64,000 nucleotides of DNA, from IMG/VR virus record IMGVR_UViG_3300028592_000004, positions 1 to 64,000 of that record. One strand, given 5' to 3'. Shown in pieces: positions 30,358-37,482 of this stretch. Positions within the stretch are counted from its first letter, which is position 1, and every line of letters begins with the position of its first letter. Origin of the DNA: a virus. Below the pieces are notes generated by a model. It was not told the origin of the DNA and did not search any database. It saw nothing but the letters and a program-made list of their open reading frames with translations. The translations under genes and the position numbers were made by a program.

Positions 30358-30773
30358 CCCTCCGCCCAGGAGAACCACTCTGCGCCAGCAGCAATCAATG
30401 CAAGGCGAACGGCTACCGACGCTGACACCATGTTGATGTATCCGATCCCGATGAACCATTCCTCGGGAGCTACTTGGCAACGCCCTACGCGGGCGTCTTC
30501 TGAGCCACTGTAGAGAAGACCGAGTTCCGGTTCGAGATCGGCTCGAATGTTGAGCTTGGCCAGGATCTCTTGCTTGAGGGTCAGCTTCTCCGCAGCAAAC
30601 CACTCAGGCTCGTAGTCGTCCTCTTCGTCGTCGAGTTCCTCATCATCGAACTCTTCGTCGTCCGCGCCTTCCGCTTCCTGCAGACGCTTAGCTTCCAGGA
30701 GATGTATGCGAGTGTAGAACTCCTGCGGCACCTGGACGCCGAAGAGAGCATGGACAAAGACGTCCGCGGACAT
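30354..30773 (-). CDS. hypothetical protein with acidic block
   Basis: 139 aa. An internal run of Asp/Glu (EEFDDEELDDEEDDYEPEW) near residue 40 separates two structured parts; the C-terminus is hydrophobic (VSASVAVRLALIAAGAEWFS). The ATG has GGAC upstream and the recurrent element ends 8 nt upstream. Function unknown. Confidence 0.6.
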   Translation of the reverse strand: MSADVFVHALFGVQVPQEFYTRIHLLEAKRLQEAEGADDEEFDDEELDDEEDDYEPEWFAAEKLTLKQEILAKLNIRADLEPELGLLYSGSEDARVGRCQVAPEEWFIGIGYINMVSASVAVRLALIAAGAEWFSWAEG

Positions 30774-30781
30774 GCTGTCCT

Positions 30782-30801
30782 TTCAATGCGCGGGTATTGA
30801 A
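30782..30801 (-). promoter_or_regulatory. recurrent 20-bp element, copy 4
   Basis: Plus strand TTCAATGCGCGGGTATTGAA, arms perfectly palindromic. Contains the stop codon of the upstream gene and lies 8 nt before the ATG at 30773. Confidence 0.65.
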
Positions 30802-31109
30802 TCCGGCTCAGGGCCGGAGGGAGGCGGCGAGATGTGAGCCTGAGCTTCCTCGACCGTGATATGGCCAAGGACGATCAGGTAGTTCTGCAGACTCGCCAGG
30901 GTGGCACACATTCCAGCGTACCGGTCCTGCCTGCCGTACAGACTGATCCGCTCCGCCAGATAGGCTATGTGGTCGTACTTCTCATCCTGAGTCCACTTAG
31001 GCCAGTGCTTCTCGACAGGGCCGCGGATGGGCTCTGCGTGCGGAAAGAACCCGGCCCTGTAGGTTCTGACCAAGGCTTCCACGAAGTCCACGTTGAGGAC
31101 GACCATCAC
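30783..31109 (-). CDS. RGPV-W-WT paralogous family protein (member 2)
   Basis: 108 aa. FVEALVRTYRAGFFPHAEPI, RGPVEKHWPKWTQDEKYDHI, AYLAERISLYGRQD. Partner of the gene at 12100 (about 18 kb away), so the pair is dispersed rather than tandem. Ends in a Pro-rich tail whose stop is within the recurrent element. Function unknown. Confidence 0.65.
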   Translation of the reverse strand: MMVVLNVDFVEALVRTYRAGFFPHAEPIRGPVEKHWPKWTQDEKYDHIAYLAERISLYGRQDRYAGMCATLASLQNYLIVLGHITVEEAQAHISPPPSGPEPDSIPAH

Positions 31110-31711
31110 AGTTCCTTGAGGGGAATTTCACCCAGTCGCGGCCATTGCTCATCGAGCCACGCGTTCAGCTCGACAAGATTGGCCATCGTCTGAATGTCAG
31201 CTTTGATACTCGGGCTGCTGATGTCACAGCGATACTTGCCGTCGTCGTCAACGTAGGCGAGCAAAGCCGCATCAGCGCCGACGACAAGAATGCCATGCCC
31301 GAAGGCCATAGCTTCTTCAAGGCTCTCGCGATCAAACAAACGAACCACTCCCTTGCTGGCAGCAGACACATTCGGGAGGCCAGACATGGGGATCATGTCC
31401 CATGCTTTGGGGGAGAACTCACCCGGCACTGCTGCCGCGTTTACAACCTCACGAGGATCAGCTCCTCCGAGGTGCTTACTGTCAAAAGCAAGGCTGACCG
31501 CGATCTGCTGCTGCGGATTGAGATGAGCCACGACAACAAGCGGGTATCCAGCATCGTCGATGAGCTCCTGCAAAGCGCCTTGTACGATCTCAGGAAGTAG
31601 CTCAACATCAATGCCTCGCTTATAGAATTCACGCTTGGCGATGTTGATGACCTGGCTGCAAGCCTGTTGAATCTCGGCGAGCACTTCGGCGTTGATCCGG
31701 GGATGCGTCAT
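31106..31711 (-). CDS. hypothetical protein
   Basis: 201 aa from MTHPRINAEVLAEIQQACSQ. Mixed alpha/beta: PLVVVAHLNPQQQIAVSLAF, VVRLFDRESLEEAMAFGHGI, LVVGADAALLAYVDDDGKYR. It is the first gene after a 440-bp stretch without a clear gene, so a promoter may lie between 31711 and 32150. Function unknown. Confidence 0.6.
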   Translation of the reverse strand: MTHPRINAEVLAEIQQACSQVINIAKREFYKRGIDVELLPEIVQGALQELIDDAGYPLVVVAHLNPQQQIAVSLAFDSKHLGGADPREVVNAAAVPGEFSPKAWDMIPMSGLPNVSAASKGVVRLFDRESLEEAMAFGHGILVVGADAALLAYVDDDGKYRCDISSPSIKADIQTMANLVELNAWLDEQWPRLGEIPLKEL

Positions 31712-32150
31712 ACCAGCATCTCTTTCTCTTTGCGGCACATTGTATAGCCGGTTCGGGTACGGCTTTGTCCAACTCCTGGGCGGCGAATGTTTCCACTATG
31801 GCCGGCACCCGCCTTCGGTTGACGACGTAGGTGATACTGGGGCTGTGGGCACGTTGCCCGGAATCCCAAATGCTTTCGCAGCGTTCCGCGAGTGTACCGA
31901 GGCGGCTAGCGCTCTCGGCCTGGTTCGCGCTTGGCCCTAGCCGTGGGCCTGTTCGCAGAGGTTGATGATCAGGGCCTCTGCTGACTGTTGTTTCTGAGAA
32001 TATGGCTTGGCAGCCTCAACTCGGTATGTCGAGCAATGCACTACCGGCAAATCTGGTCGGTTGGACCCGGCTGGTTACCACTCGTTACTGGCTCCCTGTT
32101 CGTTACGGCTGTCGGCTTTCCCGGCAAACTTCCATGAGGAAGCGGCTCAC
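31712..32150. other. 440-bp stretch without a convincing gene
   Basis: The longest non-coding stretch in the window. It holds a short minus-strand frame (31937-32050), a 5-bp hairpin GGCCC/GGGCC at 31933-31949 and a 7-bp hairpin GCAGAGG/CCTCTGC at 31955-31981. Plus-strand frames exist but lack ribosome sites. No tRNA cloverleaf was found. A promoter, a structured RNA or a decayed gene are all possible. Confidence 0.5.
31937..32050 (-). pseudogene. possible short gene or gene remnant
   Basis: A 37-codon frame starting at TTG or the GTG three codons later: MPVVHCSTYRVEAAKPYSQK, then QQSAEALIINLCEQAHG. The residue pattern looks protein-like, but an in-frame stop lies just upstream and there is no ribosome site. 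It could be the 3' end of a decayed gene. Confidence 0.25.
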
Positions 32151-32378
32151 CTACTGAATGACGAAGACCTCAACCAGGGCTTCGCCCTCTTCGAAATCTT
32201 CAGGCTTGAGATCCTCCGGATCTGGTGCCTGACCAAGGCTGCCATCTGGCAGCTCCAAAGCTGTCGCTGATGACATGTCGTAGACCGGTCTATACGCGTG
32301 GTCGTCCGCGGGCACGACCAGCCTTACGCTGTCTGGGAGACTCGCCGTGGCTCTTCGCCAGTCGCCGAGCGTCTTCAT
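32151..32378 (-). CDS. hypothetical protein
   Basis: 75 aa from MKTLGDWRRATASLPDSVRL behind AGGAGG. A small beta unit (SVRLVVPADDHAYRPVYDM), then a Pro/Asp/Glu tail (GQAPDPEDLKPEDFEEGEAL). Overlaps the upstream gene by 89 bp. Function unknown. Confidence 0.55.
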   Translation of the reverse strand: MKTLGDWRRATASLPDSVRLVVPADDHAYRPVYDMSSATALELPDGSLGQAPDPEDLKPEDFEEGEALVEVFVIQ

Positions 32379-32688
32379 CTGCTGCCTCCTGTTCCTGGTA
32401 CGCTTTGAGAATCTCCGTGGCGTCTCCGGTGATCTCGATGAGCACGAGTTGCTTCCGCTCGTCCATGCCAACAATGCGGTACTCCAGCTCCATCAGATAG
32501 GAAGCGCCGTAGCTGCAGTACTCATCGGCCAGGGCCTCACCCGAGATCTCTTGACTCATGAGATGCTCGAACGAGACCTGGACGACGAAGCTGATTTGCG
32601 TCTTCTCTGTTGAGCCCTTGGGCGCAAACAGAAGCCGACGAAAGGTCTTCTCGGTGAGAGAATTTCTCAGCGGTCTGACGGTGGGCAA
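32290..32688 (-). CDS. hypothetical protein
   Basis: 132 aa. Beta-rich core (TQISFVVQVSFEHLMSQEIS, YLMELEYRIVGMDERKQLVL), ending in a Lys/Arg-rich helix (ARRLAKSHGESPRQRKAGRA). The basic tail overlaps the next gene. Function unknown. Confidence 0.6.
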   Translation of the reverse strand: MPTVRPLRNSLTEKTFRRLLFAPKGSTEKTQISFVVQVSFEHLMSQEISGEALADEYCSYGASYLMELEYRIVGMDERKQLVLIEITGDATEILKAYQEQEAADEDARRLAKSHGESPRQRKAGRARGRPRV

Positions 32689-32696
32689 GATCCCTC

Positions 32697-33272
32697 CTAG
32701 ACAACAAGGCCATCAGTTTCAGGCAGCATCCATCCCCGAGGTTCAGCCAGGATCTGATCCATGTCCCAGACCTCTTCAATGCCTGCCTGATGCCGCTTCA
32801 GCAAGCGGTCGTAGAGCAGAAGATACACTGCCGCGGCCAGGTTCGTACAGTGCCGCGTGGGGATCACGACAAAGCGGTGACAGTGCCTAGTTTCGACCTT
32901 GTCGAGGCTTCCATCCTCCGGGCCGAACACGTAGACCGGATTCTCCGGATGCTCGAACGAGGTCAGCAGCTCGCTGCCCTGTCTGAGCTCCACAGCGACC
33001 GGTGTGGCCCCTGGAAACTGCTCGAAGGGATAATCGTGTTGCCGAAGCTCCACGCTCTTGTAGCCCTTCATACGCTCTTCTCGCGGCAGCCGCTGGCCCT
33101 TGGCGGGGTCCAGGCTGACACGGTCCCCAGTGAACCAAACCTGGTTCACACCAAAGCAGGCTGCAGCACGCACCGCAGCCCCGACGTTGTGGGCGTACTT
33201 GGGCCGGCACAAGACGATTGCCGGCGCCGTTCCTTGGGGCTTCATCCCCTTGCCATATTGAGCTGTCTGCAT
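32697..33272 (-). CDS. SpoU/TrmH-type RNA methyltransferase
   Basis: 191 aa, the size of a catalytic SPOUT domain alone. Motif 1 KYAHNVGAAVRAAACFGVNQ, motif 2 VYVFGPEDGSL, motif 3 CTNLAAAVYLLLYDR: the knotted SAM-binding core of SpoU/TrmH 2'-O-ribose methyltransferases. It methylates tRNA or rRNA in this family; target here unknown. A second start at MKPQGTAPAIV is possible, since GGGG precedes it directly. Confidence 0.8.
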   Translation of the reverse strand: MQTAQYGKGMKPQGTAPAIVLCRPKYAHNVGAAVRAAACFGVNQVWFTGDRVSLDPAKGQRLPREERMKGYKSVELRQHDYPFEQFPGATPVAVELRQGSELLTSFEHPENPVYVFGPEDGSLDKVETRHCHRFVVIPTRHCTNLAAAVYLLLYDRLLKRHQAGIEEVWDMDQILAEPRGWMLPETDGLVV

Positions 33273-33280
33273 GTGTACGA

Positions 33281-33303
33281 GGGCCGCGGGAGATCCCGCG
33301 GCC
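33281..33303 (-). promoter_or_regulatory. hairpin between genes
   Basis: GGCCGCGGG and CCCGCGGCC form a 9-bp stem with an AGAT loop in the 51-bp gap upstream of the methyltransferase gene. No T-run on the minus strand, so a leader structure or rho-type site rather than a classic terminator. Confidence 0.4.
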
Positions 33304-33323
33304 AGGTTCCTTTCTTGTAGCTA

Positions 33324-33827
33324 TCAGGACTTCGATTCGAGCGGCGCCGGGTACTCGATCAGATGGCCCGTGACGAGCCAGATCCACTTCCCCGCCGTCG
33401 CCATTGGCTCACAGGAATCCACCGACATCAGCATCCGCGCGATCAGCGGCGCCATGTCCTTAGCAGACTCCCAGTGGTAGACAGGAATGTTCTCACGAGT
33501 TGAAGCTCGGTACTGGACACGGAGTCTAACCGTGGCCTCCCCGCCCTTGAACTCGACGAACTTGAATCGGCTGAAGCCGAACTCTTCGAGCAGGAGGATC
33601 TTCTCACCCGACTTATAGAGTGGCTTCGCCGAGTGGTAAACGTTTTGAGTATGGTTCCCTCCCCACCAAGTCCAGTTTGGCTCACCACGATGAGGCGGAT
33701 CCACACTCCGGTGCTTAGGGTCTGGCGTCGGCTGCGGGTCCATCGGGATGGACTGGGACAGGATCGCTCCTACCCCAGTCGTCCACAGCCGCTTTGCGGT
33801 GTCGAGATCGACGGCGAGTGTCTTCAC
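33324..33827 (-). CDS. hypothetical protein, possible ASCH-like
   Basis: 167 aa. LWTTGVGAILSQS, then YKSGEKILLLEEFGFSRFKF and a late DMAPLIARMLMSVDS follow the order (small start motif, 'G-D/E-x-L' strand, later 'P-x-x-A-R' motif) seen in phage ASCH-type proteins, but the sequence match is weak. ASCH domains bind RNA or nucleosides. Low confidence on family. Confidence 0.4.
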   Translation of the reverse strand: MKTLAVDLDTAKRLWTTGVGAILSQSIPMDPQPTPDPKHRSVDPPHRGEPNWTWWGGNHTQNVYHSAKPLYKSGEKILLLEEFGFSRFKFVEFKGGEATVRLRVQYRASTRENIPVYHWESAKDMAPLIARMLMSVDSCEPMATAGKWIWLVTGHLIEYPAPLESKS

Positions 33828-34105
33828 TCGGCGGGCTCCGCTTTGTCGACTTCGTCGCGGTTCTTGAGCATGGCGTCAAAGAAGACGTTCTGCATCATGA
33901 ACCGAGTTCGACTATGCACCTCGGCAAACCGACTGGCGATATCGGACCGGATCCAGGCAGCCTTTGTCGCCTCGTCCAGGGCCGGTTGCAGCCCGTCGAA
34001 GATGGACATCACGTGCATCGTAGCGGTGAAGTCGACCGGCTCAAGTTGCTCCACTGTTGGAGGGTTGGCCAGCATGTACTCCAGGCTCTGTAGCCCCTTC
34101 TCCAC
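33824..34105 (-). CDS. hypothetical helical protein; start uncertain
   Basis: 93 aa from a GTG (VEKGLQSLEYMLANPP). The frame stays protein-like upstream to ILFNGKTLSQETVPELL, near an AAGGAG at about 34170, but no ATG/GTG/TTG lies there. Either the real start is a rare codon (ATT or CTG) or the gene begins at this GTG. Helical, ends DEVDKAEPAE. Function unknown. Confidence 0.5.
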   Translation of the reverse strand: MEKGLQSLEYMLANPPTVEQLEPVDFTATMHVMSIFDGLQPALDEATKAAWIRSDIASRFAEVHSRTRFMMQNVFFDAMLKNRDEVDKAEPAE

Positions 34106-34580
34106 CAGGGTCAGCAGCTCCGGAACCGTCTCCTGGCTCAGGGTCTTGCCGTTGAACAGAATCGGTCTCAGTCTCCTTCTGGGCCGGAATCCCGGCGGTG
34201 TTGATCATCACGTACGGCATCCCTCCAGGAAGAAGGGGCCAGGTCTCACGCTCAGACATGAACGCGGCGTAGCCGAGGGCCATGCCCAAGCACAGCAGCC
34301 CTTCGGCCTGGATGTGGAACCCCGTCCACATGACTCCATCCTTGCGAGTGACGAGGTTGAGGAAGCTCCATCCTTCCTTGAATTGATCCGGGAGCTGGTC
34401 GAGCATCGCGATCACGTTTTTGCGTTGCTCCTCCAGCCTCTCGGGATGAAACGCGAGCCTGTGAACTGGCCCGATGACAACCTTGGCCCACTCCGGAGCC
34501 GTGACACCGTCGATCAAGTCCTTCCTATCAAGCAGGCACGCCAATGCGACTGCGTCAACGTTCTCCCCTGTGAGCTCCAT
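34041..34580 (-). CDS. hypothetical protein
   Basis: 179 aa from MELTGENVDAVALACLLDRK. Helical middle (LEEQRKNVIAMLDQLPDQFK) and a beta stretch with GFHIQAEGLLCLGMALGYAA. The last 40 residues are Gly/Pro/Asp-rich and overlap the next gene, so they may be non-functional read-through. Function unknown. Confidence 0.55.
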   Translation of the reverse strand: MELTGENVDAVALACLLDRKDLIDGVTAPEWAKVVIGPVHRLAFHPERLEEQRKNVIAMLDQLPDQFKEGWSFLNLVTRKDGVMWTGFHIQAEGLLCLGMALGYAAFMSERETWPLLPGGMPYVMINTAGIPAQKETETDSVQRQDPEPGDGSGAADPGGEGATEPGVHAGQPSNSGAT

Positions 34581-34581
34581 G

Positions 34582-34926
34582 TCACCTGTCCTTTGCTTGG
34601 TTGTAGGCCGCGGCAAACTCCGCCAAGGAGTACGGCGTGGCCCGCTTTCCTTCCTCGATTGCGTCGGCGATCTGCTTTCTAACCGTCTTGCGGTCAGTCG
34701 CTTCCAGATCCTTGACGACCTGGTCCAGATCGTTACCGACAATGCCTCCACTCTCATGCTCGACAATCAGTGTTCGGTCAACGCCCGGCAGATTGACGAC
34801 ATGAAGCTGGACTCCGTGCTTGTACTTCTTCGGGCGTCCGAGACTGACCTCGATCGAAATCGGGGTATGCGGACTGCCGAACAGGAACGGCCGATATGCG
34901 GCGGTGTAGATCTTACGTTTGGCCAC
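34582..34926 (-). CDS. hypothetical protein
   Basis: 114 aa. Starts MAKRKIYTAAYRPFLFGSPH, then beta strands (YKHGVQLHVVNLPGVDRTLI) and a C-terminal helix (KTVRKQIADAIEEGKRATPY). Overlaps the upstream gene by 14 bp. Function unknown. Confidence 0.6.
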   Translation of the reverse strand: MAKRKIYTAAYRPFLFGSPHTPISIEVSLGRPKKYKHGVQLHVVNLPGVDRTLIVEHESGGIVGNDLDQVVKDLEATDRKTVRKQIADAIEEGKRATPYSLAEFAAAYNQAKDR

Positions 34927-35299
34927 GGCGCTTTCCTTTCTTGCGAGCTTTCACGCGCTCCTGGATGTGGGCTTCGATGAACTCTTCACGGCTCGCGTAG
35001 ACGGGCGCGTTCATGTCCATCGCTTCGTAGTCCCACCCAGTTCGAGCGAAGATACGGGCCATCTGGCCCAGGTTCTCCTCCTTGAGCTGGAGGATCAGAT
35101 GACCAGCACAATGCTGCGCGGTCGGCGGCGGGGCAAAGACTTTCGGCACGTCGCCTTCATCGTTGTCCACGGTCTTGTGACACGGGAACACCCCATCCAT
35201 GTGAGCCACGATCTCCCGCGCTCGGCCCAGTGTCAGGAAGACGGGAATGTCGCTCCTGAACGGGCACTGCGAGCACGGACTCTTCAGATCGGTGCGCAT
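34913..35299 (-). CDS. DUF6283-like Cys/His protein
   Basis: 128 aa. PCSQCPFRSDIP near the N-terminus, then GVFPCHKTVDN and AQHCAGHLILQ. This CxxCPxR...CHxT...CAG pattern is shared with small phage proteins of the DUF6283 type as I recall it, probably a zinc-binding fold of unknown role. Basic helical tail (QERVKARKKGKRRGQ). Confidence 0.65.
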   Translation of the reverse strand: MRTDLKSPCSQCPFRSDIPVFLTLGRAREIVAHMDGVFPCHKTVDNDEGDVPKVFAPPPTAQHCAGHLILQLKEENLGQMARIFARTGWDYEAMDMNAPVYASREEFIEAHIQERVKARKKGKRRGQT

Positions 35300-35820
35300 C
35301 AGAGACCCACGATCTTCAAGATCTCGATCGTCCGGTTGATCTGCGTGTAGAAAGTCGTATCACCCTTCGCCCACTGCCACTGACGTGCAGGATAAACAGG
35401 CAGCGGTCGGGGTTGACCGAGGATCTCCGCCAAAGACAAACCTTCGCCAAATCTCCTGACGACTGTCCTCACCCGATTACGAGTTTCGCGATCGAGTAGC
35501 TCCGGAATGTTGTCTGCGCAGGCGATCGCGTGTCGCAAATCACCGCCGCGAAGCGAGTCGACCATATCGAGAAGCCATCTCTCAGAAGGCAGCGTCGAAG
35601 ACCAGGCGTTGAAGTCGATAGGTAGTGACGCGGGATCACATCGCCTGTAGAGCATTGCTCCCGCCAAGCAGACATGGCACTTTCCATCGCTGCCGCTTGA
35701 GAGGAAGGTTCGCATGTTGACAACGACATCGGGCAGATCCTCGATCCGCTGCAAGTCGTCCCGAGCTGCTTCAAGCCAGCCCGACATTGATCTCTGCTCG
35801 TTCGCAAACTTCGGTTTCAT
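35299..35820 (-). CDS. CLAG-motif paralogous family protein (member 6)
   Basis: 173 aa from MKPKFANEQRSMSGWLEAAR behind GGAGAG. Motif CHVCLAGAML near residue 55, then LLDMVDSLRGGDLRHAIACA. A dispersed paralogue, 26 kb from the tandem group. The recurrent 20-bp element ends 10 nt upstream of its start. Function unknown. Confidence 0.7.
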   Translation of the reverse strand: MKPKFANEQRSMSGWLEAARDDLQRIEDLPDVVVNMRTFLSSGSDGKCHVCLAGAMLYRRCDPASLPIDFNAWSSTLPSERWLLDMVDSLRGGDLRHAIACADNIPELLDRETRNRVRTVVRRFGEGLSLAEILGQPRPLPVYPARQWQWAKGDTTFYTQINRTIEILKIVGL

Positions 35821-35830
35821 GTTCTCTCCA

Positions 35831-35850
35831 TTCAATCCGCGGGTATTGAA
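35831..35850 (-). promoter_or_regulatory. recurrent 20-bp element, copy 5
   Basis: Plus strand TTCAATCCGCGGGTATTGAA, palindromic arms. Lies 10 nt before the ATG at 35820, with the ribosome site between. Confidence 0.65.
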
Positions 35851-35861
35851 ACGCCCGCAGA

Positions 35862-36110
35862 TCAGTCACCCAGTTTCTGCTGCCAATCGTCGTCAACGTC
35901 TGGCGGTTCGGCCTCTACATTTCGACGGGCCGCGTCAAGCATGTCGATAGCAACAGAGTCCGGTGCGTTCGTCGACAGATAGCTGAAGCCGGATTCCGTA
36001 TGCAGCACGATCGTCATCAACAGAACGCTCGGATGTTTTCGGGTAAGCGCGTCGGTCAGCTCACGCGCGACGTTCTGAAGTTCTTCCCTTATAGCCTCTT
36101 CGTCTGCCAT
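35862..36110 (-). CDS. hypothetical helical protein
   Basis: 82 aa from MADEEAIREELQNVARELTD, the Met chosen because it follows the terminator region directly. Helical, with SVLLMTIVLHTESGFSYLST. There is only about 10 nt between the terminator and the ATG, so its expression must rely on read-through. Function unknown. Confidence 0.55.
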   Translation of the reverse strand: MADEEAIREELQNVARELTDALTRKHPSVLLMTIVLHTESGFSYLSTNAPDSVAIDMLDAARRNVEAEPPDVDDDWQQKLGD

Positions 36111-36116
36111 GAGTTT

Positions 36117-36152
36117 CCCCAAAAGCACCGGCCCAGTTTCCCGGGCCGGTGC
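36117..36152 (-). terminator. intrinsic terminator
   Basis: GCACCGGCCC and GGGCCGGTGC form a perfect 10-bp stem with an 8-nt loop, followed by TTTTGGGG on the minus strand. Lies between the genes at 36190 and 35862. Confidence 0.75.
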
Positions 36153-36189
36153 GAACTCATCTAGTTAAGGTCTTACGACCTACTCAGAA

Positions 36190-36378
36190 CTAACGGTCGC
36201 TGTCGGCATCGCCGGCCGCGGGCGGATCGGACTGCTCGGCGCCGGCCTCGGTGGGCTCGCCCGGCGTCGGTTCATCGGCGCTGGCCTCTTCAACGGGCAG
36301 TTTGCTCTCGTCAGCAACGGCCACGCCGCCCTCATCCCGACGACCCCGATACCCGTGACGCGGTTCATTTCCACACAT
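36190..36378 (-). CDS. small acidic protein with CxN/His start
   Basis: 62 aa from MCGNEPRHGYRGRRDEGGVA behind GAGGAG. The rest is a low-complexity Glu/Pro/Ala/Thr tail (ADEPTPGEPTEAGAEQSDPP). Similar Pro/Ala/Glu tails are found at 41105, 42742, 54591 and 63798. Disordered, probably a linker or scaffold-like protein. Confidence 0.5.
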   Translation of the reverse strand: MCGNEPRHGYRGRRDEGGVAVADESKLPVEEASADEPTPGEPTEAGAEQSDPPAAGDADSDR

Positions 36379-36454
36379 GGCGAACTCCTCAGAAACGTTT
36401 TGGCTCCTCTCGAAATGAGAGGTCGGCCCAGCAGAGCACCGGAACATCCGGTGC

Positions 36455-36844
36455 TCACTCGTCATTGAGACAGTGGCACATGCGTCCAGCAGGAGTTTCA
36501 TCTCCGCAATGAACGCAGAAGTCATGCCTGAGCTGTCCCATCACCTCTTCCCGCTGGAGAGCAGGGAGTGATCGCAAATGAGCGAAGAACTGCGCGGGGA
36601 CGCCCGCGGACAGCTCTTCAAAGGTCGGCATCTTCGGTCCAATGGCTGACGGGGCCATGTGGAAGAGCCATTTCTCGCCGGTCCAGAAATTGAAGAAGTC
36701 GACGGTGATCCAGGCCAGGTGGTCCTGCTGCCAGATCTTGCAGGTATACCACCCCGGTTCTGTTGGGTCCTGGATGTCACCGCTTCCAAGCTCCGGATCC
36801 TTAGTCGGAATCTTCGGGTCGCTCTGCGCTTTTGACCGCGGCAT
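36455..36844 (-). CDS. hypothetical protein with Cys/His cluster
   Basis: 129 aa from MPRSKAQSDPKIPTKDPELG behind AGGAAG. A beta-rich middle with WQQDHLAWITVDFFNFWTGE, and a C-terminal cluster CVHCGDETPAGRMCHCLNDE (CxxC + CxC), likely zinc. Overlaps the upstream gene by 44 bp. Function unknown. Confidence 0.6.
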   Translation of the reverse strand: MPRSKAQSDPKIPTKDPELGSGDIQDPTEPGWYTCKIWQQDHLAWITVDFFNFWTGEKWLFHMAPSAIGPKMPTFEELSAGVPAQFFAHLRSLPALQREEVMGQLRHDFCVHCGDETPAGRMCHCLNDE

Positions 36845-37001
36845 CAACTTCCTTCCTGGCCTGTTCGGCACGGTTGTAGGTGTTCGAGAGCTGCTTGACG
36901 CCTTCGGCGATGGCAGGATGGCCGAGCACACGCAGATTGGCCTCAACATCTGCGAAGCCCTCCACCGTCTCCGAGGCTGTTTGTTTACGCGGTTTGGTCA
37001 T
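36801..37001 (-). CDS. hypothetical helical protein
   Basis: 66 aa. MTKPRKQTASETVEGFADVE, then a helix NTYNRAEQARKEVDAAVKSA. Upstream is a 139-bp gap (37002-37140) with no clear gene; the plus-strand sequence there is GC-rich with short inverted repeats. Function unknown. Confidence 0.55.
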   Translation of the reverse strand: MTKPRKQTASETVEGFADVEANLRVLGHPAIAEGVKQLSNTYNRAEQARKEVDAAVKSAERPEDSD

Positions 37002-37140
37002 GGCTCTTTCGAGGCAAGAGAACGGAGGGCCTAGCGGCCAACTCACCACACGGCAGGTGACGCCTCTGGACGGCCAAGTGTGGGGTAGGGCTGGCCGCAC
37101 CGTCCCTGGATGGGGAATGTGCCGCGGTGCCCTGCTCGGC
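37002..37140. other. 139-bp GC-rich gap
   Basis: Between the genes at 36801 and 37141. The minus strand is GC-rich with several short complementary runs (GGCC, CCGCGG, CCAGGG). No ORF with a ribosome site. May carry a leader or small structured RNA; nothing specific seen. Confidence 0.4.
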
Positions 37141-37365
37141 CTATACGGTGACCGGAACCGTTCGCGCGATCCTTCGACCCTCGCGATCGATCCGGTAGTT
37201 CTTGACATGGCAAGCCGCACAGAGGTGCAGCTTGGCCTTTCGATAAATGTCCCACTTCGAGCGCCTAGCCTCCTGTACAGCTGTACTGAAGTTGCGCGCT
37301 TCGAAGCTACGAACGGCTCCGCAAATGGTGCAGACGAGCTTCAAAACGGTCGTTTGGCGGTCCAA
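37141..37365 (-). CDS. small zinc-ribbon protein
   Basis: 74 aa from a TTG behind AGGAGG. CTICGAVRSFEARNF and CAACHVKNYRIDREG form a two-knuckle zinc ribbon. It lies after a 117-bp intergenic region with an inverted repeat. Nucleic-acid binding or transcription-related role is possible; unknown. Confidence 0.6.
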   Translation of the reverse strand: MDRQTTVLKLVCTICGAVRSFEARNFSTAVQEARRSKWDIYRKAKLHLCAACHVKNYRIDREGRRIARTVPVTV

Positions 37366-37482
37366 AGTGGCCTCCTAGGGCGTTGAGAAAGTTGCCCACG
37401 TGGTCTCCAAAATCCGGTTTCATTTGTCAACAAGACCGGTTTTGGGCGATTTTCCTGGAACTATTTCGATTTTCTGTCCGAG
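37366..37482 (-). promoter_or_regulatory. intergenic region with inverted repeat
   Basis: AT-rich gap after the nucleotide cassette. Contains an interrupted inverted repeat: CCAAAATCCGGT at 37408-37419 and ACCGGTTTTGG at 37434-37444, separated by about 14 bp, which could be a terminator-like structure or an operator. TTGACA occurs inside the loop on the minus strand, but no good -10 hexamer follows at 17 nt. Confidence 0.4.

Noticed and set aside
31741-31775. A T-arm-like word around GGTTCGGGTACGG.
   Set aside because: The flanking sequence does not form acceptor, D or anticodon stems.
31692-31940. A plus-strand reading frame of 82 codons in the 440-bp gap.
   Set aside because: No ribosome site, opposite to every other gene, and its first 20 codons overlap a real minus-strand gene.
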